DNA of 64,000 bases from Salsipaludibacter sp963812245. GTDB lineage: Bacteria > Actinomycetota > Nitriliruptoria > Nitriliruptorales > Nitriliruptoraceae. Both the position numbers and the translations under genes were made by a program. The notes below the pieces were generated by a model that worked only from the letters and a program-made list of their open reading frames with translations, searched no databases and was not told where the DNA came from. Position 1 is the stretch's first letter. Every line of letters starts with the position of its first letter. The stretch is taken from assembly GCA_963812245.1 (NCBI GenBank), contig CAWEUK010000004.1:1-64000 (forward strand), given 5' to 3'. Shown here piece by piece: positions 34,465 through 44,456 of this stretch.

Positions 34465-35139
34465 TCACTGCTCGACTGATGCCGGTGGCCGCGCGTGCGA
34501 CGCGGCGCGTGGAGGCAGCAGCAGCCACGCACCGAGCAGGAAGCCGATGGCCCCCATGAAGGTCGCCAGGTTGACGATGGTCACGTTGACCATCTGGCCA
34601 GTGCTGGGCAGGGTCCAGGCGGCGATGGCCGATGCCATGAAGAAGATCGAACCGAGGTAGTTCACGACCGCGATCCACCAGTTGACGTCGTCTCGTCGCA
34701 CGGCCCACAACCGGCCACAGACGGCGAGCCAGGCGAGATGGCTGGCCACCAGGAAGGCCACCGAGCCGTACACGTCGGGCCGCCACACCAGTTGGTTGAC
34801 CTCCTGCACGTCCAGGCTGGTGATCATGGCCGCGAAGGTCGAGATGTTGAACAGCAGCGTTCCGACCAGTTGGACCAGGGATGCCCACCACCCCAGCCGG
34901 TCGGACCGGGCGGCGGAGGGCGTCGGGAAGCGGCCGCTGGCCACCAGCTGGCCGGTGGCCGCCGACGTGAAGAACAGCGAGCCGAGGAAGAAGGTGACGC
35001 CCACCACGGCCGGAGCCACCCACTGGGCGTACAGCGGGAAGGATCCCAGGGCGAACAGCGTCGACCCGACCATGAACAGCACCGCGACCCACCACGTGAG
35101 CCGGCCGGCCACCACGTGGTCGTTGCGAGCCCACGTCAT
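34465..35139 (-). CDS. Polytopic membrane protein of unknown function
   Basis: The 224-residue protein has about seven helices, including WWVAVLFMVGSTLFALGSFP, AVVGVTFFLGSLFFTSAATG, WWASLVQLVGTLLFNISTFA and WWIAVVNYLGSIFFMASAIA. The recurring pattern aromatic-pair...G(S/T)LxFxxS suggests internal duplication of a two-helix unit. I recognise no family with certainty. ATG 35139 follows GGGAGA. It lies 123 bp downstream of glutamate decarboxylase on the same strand, which might link it to acid or GABA physiology, but it does not look like a GadC antiporter. Confidence 0.75.
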   Translation of the reverse strand: MTWARNDHVVAGRLTWWVAVLFMVGSTLFALGSFPLYAQWVAPAVVGVTFFLGSLFFTSAATGQLVASGRFPTPSAARSDRLGWWASLVQLVGTLLFNISTFAAMITSLDVQEVNQLVWRPDVYGSVAFLVASHLAWLAVCGRLWAVRRDDVNWWIAVVNYLGSIFFMASAIAAWTLPSTGQMVNVTIVNLATFMGAIGFLLGAWLLLPPRAASHARPPASVEQ

Positions 35140-35262
35140 GATCGTCTCCCGGAGCCGGTCACGGGTGGCGCCAGGGCCACGTCGGGCCACCTTCCGGTCC
35201 CGCGCGCGACTGGCCCCCGGACACCAGCCAGTCGGCGCCGGGATGCCGCGATGGTGGGCACC

Positions 35263-36639
35263 TCAGGTGTGGCTGAAGTGTTCGGGTTCCGCCGGATGTG
35301 GTGGCGGGAACTCCTGCAGGTGGTCGACCGCGGCTCGCAGGTCGTCGAGCAGGCCCTCGGCGAGGTCCATGCTGAGGCCTTCCCTGACCACGATGCGCAG
35401 CACCGCCACCTCCTCGGCTTCCGCCGGCATCGTGTAGGCCGGCACCTGCCACCCGTGGGTGCGCAGTTGGTCGGACACGTGGAAGACGGTGAAGGGCTGG
35501 TCGCCATCCATCCGGAAGGCCAGGACCGGGATCGCACTGCCGTCGCTGACCACGTCGAAGCAGTCCATGGCGTCGATCTCGGTGGCCAGGTGGACCGCCA
35601 CGTCGCGCAGCGTCTCCATGATCCGCGTGTAGCCCTCGCGACCCAGCCGCACGAAGTTGTAGTACTGGCCGACCAACTGGTTCCCGGGACGCGAGAAGTT
35701 CAGCGTGAACGTCGGCATGTCGCCGCCCAGGTAGTTGACGTGGAAGACCAGTTCCTCGGGCACGTCATCGGCGGACCGCCAGACGGCGAAGCCCAGGCCC
35801 GGGTAGGTCAGGCCGTACTTGTGCCCCGAGACGTTGATCGACTTGACCTGGGGCAGGCGGAAGTCCCACTTCAGGTCGGGGTGCAGGAACGGCGCGACGA
35901 AGCCGCCGCTGGCTGCATCGACGTGGATCGGCACGTCCAGGTCGTGTTCGGCGTTGAACGCCACCACCCGATCGTGGATCTCCTCAATCGGTTCGAACTC
36001 CCCCGTGTAGGTCGTGCCAAGGATCGGGATCACGCCGATGGTGTGCTCGTCGACCCGATCCATGACCTCGTCGGGGTCGACCACGAACACGTCGTGGTGG
36101 ACCGGGACGTAGCGCGGCTCGACGTCCCAGTACCGGCAGAACTTCTCCCACACGACCTGGACGTTGGAGCCCATGACCATGTTGGGGCGATCGGTCGACT
36201 TGCCGGCCGCCTCGCGACGGGCGCGCCAGCGCCACTTCATCGCGAGCCCAGCGAGCATCACGGCCTCGCTGGATCCGATGGTGGACACGCCGATGGCGTC
36301 GCCACCCTCCGGTGCGTTGAACAGGTTCGCGACGATGTTGACGCAACGCCGCTCGATCTCGGCGGTCTGGGGGTACTCGTCCTTGTCGATCATGTTCTTG
36401 TCGAACGTCTCGGCCATCAGCCGATCAGCCTCGGGCTCCATCCACGTCGTCACGAACGTGGCCATGTTCAGCCGCGAACTGCCGTCGAGCAGCAGCTCGT
36501 CGTGGATCATCCGGTACACGGCCGCCGGCGACGACTCGCCGGCCGGAAGTTCGTGCTTGGGGACGGGCTGCTGGTTCAAGCGACCGGAATAGGCCGGCGC
36601 GACGATGGCGTCGTCGTGTGACACGTGCTGGTGAATCAT
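35263..36639 (-). CDS. gadB: Glutamate decarboxylase
   Basis: The 458-residue PLP enzyme matches GadB in length. It includes LNMATFVTTWMEPEADRLMA, KNMIDKDEYPQTAEIERRCV, VSTIGSSEAVMLAGLAMKWR and VDAASGGFVAPFLHP with the PLP-contacting Asp. The lysine that binds PLP is in NVSGHKYGLTYPG. It turns glutamate into GABA and CO2 while consuming a proton. Such enzymes usually serve acid resistance or GABA metabolism. The C-terminal HFSHT resembles the short tail that closes the active site at neutral pH in E. coli GadB (ending HT). ATG 36639 follows TGGAG. No glutamate/GABA antiporter is seen nearby. Confidence 0.95.
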   Translation of the reverse strand: MIHQHVSHDDAIVAPAYSGRLNQQPVPKHELPAGESSPAAVYRMIHDELLLDGSSRLNMATFVTTWMEPEADRLMAETFDKNMIDKDEYPQTAEIERRCVNIVANLFNAPEGGDAIGVSTIGSSEAVMLAGLAMKWRWRARREAAGKSTDRPNMVMGSNVQVVWEKFCRYWDVEPRYVPVHHDVFVVDPDEVMDRVDEHTIGVIPILGTTYTGEFEPIEEIHDRVVAFNAEHDLDVPIHVDAASGGFVAPFLHPDLKWDFRLPQVKSINVSGHKYGLTYPGLGFAVWRSADDVPEELVFHVNYLGGDMPTFTLNFSRPGNQLVGQYYNFVRLGREGYTRIMETLRDVAVHLATEIDAMDCFDVVSDGSAIPVLAFRMDGDQPFTVFHVSDQLRTHGWQVPAYTMPAEAEEVAVLRIVVREGLSMDLAEGLLDDLRAAVDHLQEFPPPHPAEPEHFSHT

Positions 36640-36857
36640 CGGATGCTCCAGGGTTGGATCGGCGGCCGGCGGCGCCCACACGAGTGGTGGGGCCGCTGTC
36701 AACGACCGGTGACCCCGAAGGTAGACGGTCGCGGCCGGGTCGCATCCGCCACATTGGACGAAGCGCGAGTGGCACAGGCAACGGCGCTGCCCGGTCTAGG
36801 GTGGCCAGCGACGGGGCGGCCACCGCGGCCGGGCACCAGGATGGTCGGGAGGCACGG

Positions 36858-38738
36858 ATGGGTGACGTCGACGACCCGCGTTCGGATCGTGCGGGCCTGG
36901 GACACCGGCTGCGCTATCTGTTCGACAACCTGCTCGCCCGTGGCACGTGGGCCGCGCTGGTGTGGCTCGGAGTGGTCACGCTGATCGCGGTGCTGTGCAG
37001 TGCGTTCCTGCTGGCGATCTTCAACGTCACCTTCAGCGGCAGCAACGAGGACTCCTGGATGGAGGACTTCTGGCAGAGCCTGCTGCGGATGCTGGACACG
37101 GGGACGATGGCCGCCGACGTGGGCTGGGGCCGCCGCATCCTTGCACTCGTGATCACGATCTTCGGAGTCCTGGTCGCGGGCACGCTGATCGGCATCATCG
37201 CCAACGGGGTCGAGGACCGGATCGACCTGATGCGGCGTGGCCGCAGCGTCGTGATCGAGTCGGACCACCTGGTGGTCCTGGGGTTGTCGGAGCGGATGCC
37301 GGTCGTCGTGAACCAGTTGGTCCTGGCGAACGCGATGCGCGCCGACAGCACGATCGTGGTGTTGTCGGAGGGGGACCCGGCCACGCTTCGCGACGAGGTG
37401 CGCCGCCTGACGCCGAACCTGCTGGGGACGCGCCTGGTGTTCCGGTGCGGTGACCCGACTCGTCGTGACGACCTGGCACTGGTCCGACTGGCCAGCGCCC
37501 GCGCGGTCATCGTGCTGGGCGGCGACCACGACGGCGACGCGCGGGCGGTCCAGAGCGTGCTGGCCGTCGGGGCCGAACTGGGCGGCTTCGACGACCTGAC
37601 GATCGTGGTGGAGGTCAACGACGTCGACACTGCCACCAGCCTGGTGCGTGGCTGTGGTGACCAGGTCCACCCGCTCGTCCCGTCACAGGCGCTGGCACGC
37701 TCGGCCGCCTTCGCGTTGCGGGAACCGGGGCTGAGCCACGTCGTCGACGAACTGATGGACTTTCGTGGCAGCGACCTGCACGTGACGGCGCAGGCCGAGG
37801 TCGTGGGCATGGCGTTCGGCGAGATCGTGGGTCGCTGGGCCAATGCCCGTCCGATCGGGCGCATGCGGCGCGACGGCACGGTGGAGCTGAACCCGTCCGC
37901 CGCCACCGTGATCGAGCCATCGGATCGGCTGGTGCTCGTCGCGGACGACCTCCACGCCCTGGAGGCGAGCACGCGTCACCGCGAGCAGGGGACCGCACCG
38001 TCGAACCACCGGGTCGTGGTGGGCGGGCTCGGCAGCGAGGAACACATGGTGGTCCTGGGCTGGAATCAGCTGGGCGCACACCTGCTCGACCAGTGGGCCG
38101 CCGCAACCGCACCGACGTCGCGGGCAGAGGTCATCGTGGATGCCGACCTGGTGGACCCGAGCACGGTGGGTGTTGCCGGCCTTGGTGACCGCCTGACCGT
38201 GACCCCGGTGCGTGGCGCCGCGACCCTGGGCGACCGCTCATGGGCGACCAGCCCCGTGACCACCGTCGCGCTGCTGGCCTACGTGCCGATGTTGACAGCC
38301 GCCCAGGCGGACAGCCGCACACTCCTCGACCTCATGCTCCTGCGGCGCGAGCTGCCGGTCGACGGGCCTCGCATCATCGTCGAGATGCAGGAGGTCGACA
38401 ACGTCGAACTGGCCCGTACGGCCGGCGCCGACGACTACATCGTCAGCCAGGCGATCGGCAGTCAGTTCCTGGCCCAACTGGCCGAGGATCCCGCCCGCCG
38501 ACCGGTCCTGCTGGCGTTGTATGCCGACCATGGCCCGTCGATCCACCTGGTCGAGGCGCACGAGCTGGGACTCGAGGGCGAGGTCAGCTTCGGTGAGGTG
38601 GTCGACCGGGCCCACGCGCAGGGGCTGTTGGCCATCGCGTGGCGCGGCGGTGAGCGCCATGGCGACTTCCTGCTCAACCCGCACGAGACCGTGCGACTCC
38701 ACCCGCAACCTGGTGACCAGGTCGTGGTGGTGGGGTGA
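36858..38738 (+). CDS. CASTOR/POLLUX-like putative ion channel with RCK/TrkA-N domains
   Basis: The 626-residue protein has two N-terminal helices (about 30-55 and 93-118). The stretch between them contains SLLRMLDTGTMAADVGWGRR, replacing the usual potassium filter, as in plant CASTOR/POLLUX. A Rossmann-like RCK domain follows (DHLVVLGLSERMPVVVNQLV), then a TrkA-C-like part and a second RCK half (EEHMVVLGWNQLGAHLLDQW). The first nucleotide motif GLSERM and second GWNQLG lack a full GxGxxG. Such channels are gated by ligands, perhaps calcium or nucleotides. ATG 36858 follows GGGAGG. It is divergent from gadB with 218 bp between. Ion selectivity is unknown. Confidence 0.88.
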   Translation: MGDVDDPRSDRAGLGHRLRYLFDNLLARGTWAALVWLGVVTLIAVLCSAFLLAIFNVTFSGSNEDSWMEDFWQSLLRMLDTGTMAADVGWGRRILALVITIFGVLVAGTLIGIIANGVEDRIDLMRRGRSVVIESDHLVVLGLSERMPVVVNQLVLANAMRADSTIVVLSEGDPATLRDEVRRLTPNLLGTRLVFRCGDPTRRDDLALVRLASARAVIVLGGDHDGDARAVQSVLAVGAELGGFDDLTIVVEVNDVDTATSLVRGCGDQVHPLVPSQALARSAAFALREPGLSHVVDELMDFRGSDLHVTAQAEVVGMAFGEIVGRWANARPIGRMRRDGTVELNPSAATVIEPSDRLVLVADDLHALEASTRHREQGTAPSNHRVVVGGLGSEEHMVVLGWNQLGAHLLDQWAAATAPTSRAEVIVDADLVDPSTVGVAGLGDRLTVTPVRGAATLGDRSWATSPVTTVALLAYVPMLTAAQADSRTLLDLMLLRRELPVDGPRIIVEMQEVDNVELARTAGADDYIVSQAIGSQFLAQLAEDPARRPVLLALYADHGPSIHLVEAHELGLEGEVSFGEVVDRAHAQGLLAIAWRGGERHGDFLLNPHETVRLHPQPGDQVVVVG

Positions 38739-39027
38739 CCGCTCGTGGTGGTGGACCGCGAACAGGGAGGCGCAGGTGAGATCGCAGGCGTTGTGGAGTC
38801 GCGGCGTCGAGGTCGAGGCCCTCGTGGGCCGACGAATCAGTCGGCAAATCGACCGGCCAGCGACCGGCGAGTCGGCCGGTGCACCACGTCGTCCGATGCG
38901 GATGATGCCAGCGGTCGTGTGACAGGGCAGGCTGGGACCTGCGATCCGGGGCAGGTCATCATTGGTGGGCCGGTGACACCGCGGGAACAAGGACATGCCG
39001 CCTGGCGGCCAGACAAGGATGTGCGTG
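38739..39027. other. Intergenic region with a possible hairpin
   Basis: ACCGGCC (38852-38858) and GGCCGGT (38874-38880) form a perfect 7-bp stem with a 15-nt loop, downstream of the channel gene. No U-tract follows, so a terminator role is uncertain. No coding sequence is evident. Confidence 0.3.
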
Positions 39028-40281
39028 ATGGCAATCGCCGAGCAGGACGACCCATCGGAGGTTGGCGCGGCCGACCCCGGCAGCGACACCGCCACGACCG
39101 CGACGACTGGGGCGACCGCGACGACTGGGACGACCGGGTCGTCGCGGGCGCCGACGATCCTGGTCGTCCTCGCCACGATCCTCGCCATCGTGGGCACGAT
39201 GACGACATGGGTGCGCACCCAGGCCCTCAACACCGACGAATGGGTCGCCGTCAGCAGTGAACTCCTGCAGGAGCCCGAGGTGGAGGAGGCACTGGCGACC
39301 TACCTCACCAACCAGCTGTTCACCAGGATCGACGTCGCCGATGAACTGGCAGCTGCGCTGCCCGATCAACTCGCCGGCCTGGCCGGCCCGATTGCCGGTG
39401 CGCTGCGAGCACCCGCGACGTCGGCCGTCGAGGAACTCATCGCGGCGCCGCAGTTCGAACAGGTGTGGGCGGAAGCCAATCGCAAGGCCCACTCGGCGCT
39501 CGTCGCCGTCCTGATGGGCGAGTCGACGACTGGGCTGACCACGGCCGACGGCATGATCACGTTGGACCTGCGAGACGTCGTCGTCGCCGTCGGCAGTGAC
39601 CTCGGCGTCTCGAGTGACACGCTCGACAAGGTCCCGGCCGATGCCGGCCAGGTCGTCCTGTTCCAGTCGGACGAACTCGCGTCGGTGCAGTCGAGTGTGC
39701 GCCTGCTCAATGCGCTGTCGTGGTTCCTCTACCTGGCAGTGGTGGGCATGTACGCACTGGCGGTGTTCCTGGGTCGCGGACGGCGCGACGAGGTGTTGCA
39801 GCAGGTCGGCGTCGGGTTGCTCGTCGCTGGCGTGACGGTGCTGCTGGTCAGGGCCATCGGGATTCGAACATCGGTTGACATGTTCGTCAGTGACGCGGGC
39901 AACCAGCCGCTCGCTGCTGCCGTGGGACAGGTCAGCACCGCCCTGCTGCGCAAGATCGGTGTCGCCCAGGTGGTGTACGGCCTGCTGTTCATCGGTTTCT
40001 CGATGCTGCTCGGCGAGCACCGCTGGGCCGTCGCGAGCCGACGAACGCTGGCACGCTGGGCCGATTCGACCGCGGCGATCGTGGTCGTGGCGCTGGCGCT
40101 GGTCGCCGGCCTGTGGTGGTGGAGTCCGGGGCAGGCCTTCGACCACTGGGTCACCGCACTGGTGCTGGTCGCACTGACGATCGGTGCGGTCGCGATGCTC
40201 GTGGCCAGGATCCGCCACGAGTTCCCGTCGCACGCGCGCACCGATGACGACATCGCGGTGCCGGGAGTCGGGTCGCCGTGA
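39028..40281 (+). CDS. Conserved actinobacterial integral membrane protein of unknown function
   Basis: The 417-residue protein has an N-terminal Thr/Ala-rich tail and a first helix (about 43-63, TILVVLATILAIVGTMTTWV). A long outside region follows (about 65-225) with TQALNTDEWVAVSSELLQEP and IAAPQFEQVWAEANRKAH. Four or five helices complete the C-terminal half. The N-terminal pattern WVRTQALNTDxWV...L..(P)EV...L..YL..QLF is common to many actinobacterial proteins called only integral membrane protein. ATG 39028 has AAGGA eight bases upstream. The gene precedes the sensor-channel operon on the same strand with 153 bp between. No function can be given. Confidence 0.8.
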   Translation: MAIAEQDDPSEVGAADPGSDTATTATTGATATTGTTGSSRAPTILVVLATILAIVGTMTTWVRTQALNTDEWVAVSSELLQEPEVEEALATYLTNQLFTRIDVADELAAALPDQLAGLAGPIAGALRAPATSAVEELIAAPQFEQVWAEANRKAHSALVAVLMGESTTGLTTADGMITLDLRDVVVAVGSDLGVSSDTLDKVPADAGQVVLFQSDELASVQSSVRLLNALSWFLYLAVVGMYALAVFLGRGRRDEVLQQVGVGLLVAGVTVLLVRAIGIRTSVDMFVSDAGNQPLAAAVGQVSTALLRKIGVAQVVYGLLFIGFSMLLGEHRWAVASRRTLARWADSTAAIVVVALALVAGLWWWSPGQAFDHWVTALVLVALTIGAVAMLVARIRHEFPSHARTDDDIAVPGVGSP

Positions 40282-40434
40282 GCCGTGGGACGAAGCGGAT
40301 CGGGTGACCTGGCATGGGCGGGTGGGCACCCGGCGCCGCGACGAGTGCGCACCACGGCAGAGGCGCACGACCTCGCAGCCATGCCGTGACGGCTACTGTG
40401 CCCAGCGCCGGGACGAGTGCGTCCACGGCACCCG

Positions 40435-42738
40435 ATGATGACTGATCAGGCCGAGTCCTCCATGACGGATGCCCACGGCGCACGACCCCGGGTCGATGAT
40501 GCCGAGAAGTCACCGACGCATGGGGCACGTGGTGCAGCCGACTCGGTGGCATCCACGGCAGCCGCAGCCACTTCGGCGACCGCCGCCCACGCCGCAAGTG
40601 CCGCGACGGCGACGTTGCGCGGGCCCGGTCGGGTGGCGCGGCGCCTGTCGGTGTCGACCCGGGTTGCGCTGGTCATCGTGGGAGTGGCGATCGCGTGCCT
40701 GGCTGCCACGGCCCTGGTGGGTGTCGTCCGTGGCACCGCACTCGCCGAGTCCGCGCTCGAAACGCGGTTGTCGACGATCACCGCGGCACGCAGCGACGAC
40801 CTGCTCCGGCACCTGGATGGCCTGCGGTCACGGCTGGGTGCCGAGGCCGCCAGCCCCGCGACGGCGGACGCCATCGGCGACTTCGCCGCAGCCATGGACG
40901 AACTCGCGGCCGAGCCAGTGTCCCGGGCCCAGGTCGACGAATTGACGGACTTCTACGTCGACGTCGTTGCGCCGCCGTTGGCGGAGGTGCGTGGCGACGC
41001 GGTGAGCCAGTCGAGCCTGTTGCCCGTCACGGACGCGGCAGTGCGGTTGCAGACGACCTGGACCATCACCGAGGAGGGAGAGAATCCGGCGCTCGTCGAT
41101 GACGCCGGTGACGGGACGACGTGGTCGGCGGTCAACGCGGCGTTCCATCCGGCCTATCGCAAGTTCGCCGCGCAGGCGGGCTTCGACGACATGTGGCTGG
41201 TCGACGCCGACAACCGGATCGTCTACTCGGTGAACAAGGGCATCGACCTCGGAACCAGTCTGGAAGTCGGTCCGCACAGCGGCGGCGTGCTGGCTGCGGC
41301 CGTGGCCGACGTCGCGGCGGACCCCCAGCCCGGCCAGGTCGTGATCGGCGACCTCGGACTGTCGACGACCGCCGGCGGGCAGCCGATCGGGGTGGTGGCC
41401 AGCCCCGTGTTCGACGGTGACCGGTTCGTGGGCGTGGTGGCCGGCAGCTACGACGGTGCCATCCTCACCGACATCATGACCGATGACGCTGACTTCAGTG
41501 ACCTGGGTGCCACCGGGCAGTCCTACCTGGCGGCCGCCGATGCCACGATGCGAAGTGACGACCGACTCTTCCTGGAGGATCCGGACGCGTGGGAGGACGC
41601 GGCATCCGCCTTCCTGACCTCTGAACAGGTCGGCTCGATCCAGGCCCTCGGGACGACGGTGACCCTGGCCCCGGTGGACGAGCAACTCGTGCAGGCCGCG
41701 GGCGACGCCCCCGGCATCGAGCAGGCCCGCGGTCCGACCGGTGAGGAGGTCGTGGCAGCCCACCGGGCACTGCCGCTGGACGGGCTCGACTGGGTGGCAG
41801 TCACCCAACTGGATCGTGCCGAGGCCGAGGCACCCCTTGGCACCTTCGTACAGAACCTGCTCATCACAATGGCCTTGTTCGTGGCGGCGGTGACGTTCGT
41901 CGGGGTCGCCTGGGCGAACCGGTTCACCCACCCGCTGCGAGCCGCGTCGCAACGGCTGCGACTGGCCCGGCTGCATGGTGGGCTGGTCGCCCAGGACGCC
42001 GGCGCCATCGACCTCGTGTCCGACGCACCGCGCGAGTACCTGGAACTGTCCCGGGACATCGAGCTGATGCTTGCGCGCCTGGACCAACGCCACCGCGAGG
42101 TCCAGCAGCGTGCCGACGAACGCATCGCCCTGCTGCGCCAGTTCCTGCCCGCCTCGGTCGTGCACCGTGCCGAGGCCGGTGAACAGGACGTGGTCGACCA
42201 GGTCAGCAACGCCACGGTTGCGGTGGTCGTCCTGCGTGGGCTGGGCGACCTGGTGCGTGGCGGCGACAAGGAGGAGACCCGCGACCTGCTCGCGCGGTTG
42301 GTGGACGACCTCGACGCCCTGGCGCTGGCCCACGGACTGGACCGACTGCGCCTGGGTGGCGACAGCTACCACGCGGTGGCCGGCGCGAGCCGCCCGTTGC
42401 TGGACCATGCGCCCCGTGCGGCCCACTTCGCCCTCGACGTCCGCGAGCTCGTGGCGGACCTGGATGACCACGGGGCGGGGACCCTTGCCGTCGGCGTCGG
42501 ACTGGCCTCCGGCCCGGTCACGGTCGGGCTGACCAGCGGTGCCCGACTGGTGTTCGATGGCTGGGGACCCACCGTCGATCGGGCCGGCAAGCTCGCCAGG
42601 GCGGCCGCAGCCGGCCACGTGCTGACCGACGAGGCGACGACCCGACGACTGCCTGACGTGTTCACGACCACGGACGGTGGGCTCGGAGAGGGGATCCTGG
42701 ACCTGACGGGTCGGGCCGTGGGGAGTGAGGAGTCATGA
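40435..42738 (+). CDS. Cache-HAMP sensor with degenerate class III cyclase domain (first of operon)
   Basis: The 767-residue protein has an Ala/Thr-rich cytoplasmic leader and TM1 at about 78-103. An outside double-Cache-like sensor follows (FDDMWLVDADNRIVYSVNKG, GVVASPVFDGDRFVGVVAGS), then TM2 at about 475-500, a HAMP-like linker and a cyclase-homology domain (about 575-750). In that domain the second metal site is kept (LRLGGDSYHAV). The first metal Asp is missing (VAVVVLRGLGD where FxD is expected), and the usual VNxAxR reads VDRAGKL. True cyclase activity is therefore doubtful. The stop overlaps the next start (ATGA). The start codon is uncertain (40435, 40438 or 40462). It probably reports an external ligand to the neighbouring channel. 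Confidence 0.82.
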   Translation: MMTDQAESSMTDAHGARPRVDDAEKSPTHGARGAADSVASTAAAATSATAAHAASAATATLRGPGRVARRLSVSTRVALVIVGVAIACLAATALVGVVRGTALAESALETRLSTITAARSDDLLRHLDGLRSRLGAEAASPATADAIGDFAAAMDELAAEPVSRAQVDELTDFYVDVVAPPLAEVRGDAVSQSSLLPVTDAAVRLQTTWTITEEGENPALVDDAGDGTTWSAVNAAFHPAYRKFAAQAGFDDMWLVDADNRIVYSVNKGIDLGTSLEVGPHSGGVLAAAVADVAADPQPGQVVIGDLGLSTTAGGQPIGVVASPVFDGDRFVGVVAGSYDGAILTDIMTDDADFSDLGATGQSYLAAADATMRSDDRLFLEDPDAWEDAASAFLTSEQVGSIQALGTTVTLAPVDEQLVQAAGDAPGIEQARGPTGEEVVAAHRALPLDGLDWVAVTQLDRAEAEAPLGTFVQNLLITMALFVAAVTFVGVAWANRFTHPLRAASQRLRLARLHGGLVAQDAGAIDLVSDAPREYLELSRDIELMLARLDQRHREVQQRADERIALLRQFLPASVVHRAEAGEQDVVDQVSNATVAVVVLRGLGDLVRGGDKEETRDLLARLVDDLDALALAHGLDRLRLGGDSYHAVAGASRPLLDHAPRAAHFALDVRELVADLDDHGAGTLAVGVGLASGPVTVGLTSGARLVFDGWGPTVDRAGKLARAAAAGHVLTDEATTRRLPDVFTTTDGGLGEGILDLTGRAVGSEES

Positions 42739-44456
42739 ACCAGTTGCTGCGAGATCCCGCCACGGCCTGGTCGGCCGTCATGATCGTGCTGTTGCCGCTG
42801 GTGATCATCGGCGCGGGCGAGGTCGAGGAGCGGCTGCGCCAGAGCGACTCGGGGATGCGGCGGCCGGTGGCCATCGCCAGGACCTGGGTGCTGCCACTGT
42901 TCGTGGTCTGGTTCGTGGTGCGAGCCGTGATCGGCCTGGCGGACAACAACCTGGTCGTCCTGGTGCTGGGCAGCGCACTGGTCGTGGCCCTTGCCGCCAC
43001 GCTGCTGACCTCGCTGAAGGTCGTGGTCGATCGCCTCACGACCGGGCCGAGGCCAGGGGATCGCGCCCCGATTCCGCGCCTGCTGTTGGTGCTGCCACGC
43101 CTGGGGGTCATCCTGCTGAGCGCATGGCTGCTGCTGTCGGTCGTGTGGAACGTGGACCTGTCGGCGGCGCTGACTGCGCTGGGGGTCACCTCGTTGGTCG
43201 TCTCCTTCGCCCTCCAGGACCCGTTGAGTTCACTGGCGTCGGGCTTCCTGTTGTTGTCGGACCAGCCGTTCCAGCCGGGCGACTGGATCCAGTTCGATGA
43301 GCTGGAGGGGCGTGTCACCGACGTGAACTGGCGCACCACGCGCATCGAGACTCGCAACGGTGACATGGTGGTGATCCCCAACGGCACCCTGGCCGGCGCG
43401 AACGTCACCAACTTCGACCAGCCTGTGCATCGCCATCGGCTGGTGGTCCCGGTCCAGGTCGCCTACAGCAACTCGCCGACCAACGCCAAGGACATGTTGC
43501 TGGCGGCAGCACACGCCACTCCGGGTGTGCTGGACGATCCTCCTCCCGCCGCCCTCGTCGTCAACGTCGACGACCCGCTCATGGGCTATGTCGTCCACCT
43601 GTGGATCGACGACTACACCCGGGCACCCGCGATCACCAGCGACTTCGGATCGTTGGTCTGGTATCACTCCCACCGTCGCAACGTCCCCCTGCCCAGCCCG
43701 GCCCAGGACCTCTACCTGCACGACGGCGCGGCGGCCGCGGCGGCCGACCGTCCGGTTCGCGCCGAGGTGCTGGCGCAGTTGCGGCAATCGGCACTGCTGG
43801 ACCAGTTGGACGACGAGGCGGTCGATGCGCTGGCGGACGTGGCGCTGCCGCGACGCTATGCCCGCGGCGAGGTGATCGTCGCCGCAGATGCCGACCCTGA
43901 CTTGTTCCTGCTCTCGGCCGGCCACGCGGCGCTGGTCCTGCGTGGTGGCCAGGGTGACACCCCCGTCGTCGACTTTGCCGAGGGCGACCTGTTCGGCCTG
44001 GTCGACCATCCGGCCATCGATGGCCTGCTCCCCGTGGTGGTGGCGGTCGACGACTGCGACGTGCTCGCGATCGGTCCGGAGGTCGCGGGCACCGTCATCT
44101 CGCGCAACCCCAGCCTGTCGAGCGCACTCGACCAGATGGGCGCCAGCCGCCGACGTCGCATCCGGCACGTGCTGCGCCGGCTCGACCTCGGTGCCGAGGG
44201 CGTCCCGACGTCCTCCGACCTCGTCGCACCGGCCACCACCGCTGCCGGGTCCACTGGTGCCGCCACCGGGTTCGCAGACGTCGCTGCCGCAGACGCCGGG
44301 TTCACCGGCGCCACCTCCTCCGACGCCCACGCAGGGTTCACCGGCGCAACCTCCACGTCCACCGGCGCCGGGACCGACCCAGACCTCCAGGGGGGCTCGG
44401 CGGACGTGTCGGCGGGCGCTGACCCAGATGGCACTCGCGATCGTCGGGACCGCTGA
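42735..44456 (+). CDS. MscS-family channel with cyclic-nucleotide-binding-like domain (bCNG type)
   Basis: The 573-residue protein has four N-terminal helices and the MscS pore region (LTALGVTSLVVSFALQDPLS, then SLASGFLLLSDQPFQPGDWI). The beta domain follows, with RVTDVNWRTTRIETRNGDMV and VIPNGTL. From about residue 340 to 475 lies a domain with the CNBD beta-roll layout (LLDQLDDEAVDALADVALPR, RYARGEVIVAADADPDLFLL, GDLFGLVD). The phosphate-binding cassette is atypical: GDLFG lacks the Glu after FG, and no Arg-Thr/Ser-Ala follows. MscS proteins with CNBDs are the bCNG family, poorly mechanosensitive and ligand-gated. The C-terminal tail has AGFTGATS repeats. It overlaps both flanking sensor genes by 4 and 1 bases. 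Confidence 0.88.
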   Translation: MNQLLRDPATAWSAVMIVLLPLVIIGAGEVEERLRQSDSGMRRPVAIARTWVLPLFVVWFVVRAVIGLADNNLVVLVLGSALVVALAATLLTSLKVVVDRLTTGPRPGDRAPIPRLLLVLPRLGVILLSAWLLLSVVWNVDLSAALTALGVTSLVVSFALQDPLSSLASGFLLLSDQPFQPGDWIQFDELEGRVTDVNWRTTRIETRNGDMVVIPNGTLAGANVTNFDQPVHRHRLVVPVQVAYSNSPTNAKDMLLAAAHATPGVLDDPPPAALVVNVDDPLMGYVVHLWIDDYTRAPAITSDFGSLVWYHSHRRNVPLPSPAQDLYLHDGAAAAAADRPVRAEVLAQLRQSALLDQLDDEAVDALADVALPRRYARGEVIVAADADPDLFLLSAGHAALVLRGGQGDTPVVDFAEGDLFGLVDHPAIDGLLPVVVAVDDCDVLAIGPEVAGTVISRNPSLSSALDQMGASRRRRIRHVLRRLDLGAEGVPTSSDLVAPATTAAGSTGAATGFADVAAADAGFTGATSSDAHAGFTGATSTSTGAGTDPDLQGGSADVSAGADPDGTRDRRDR

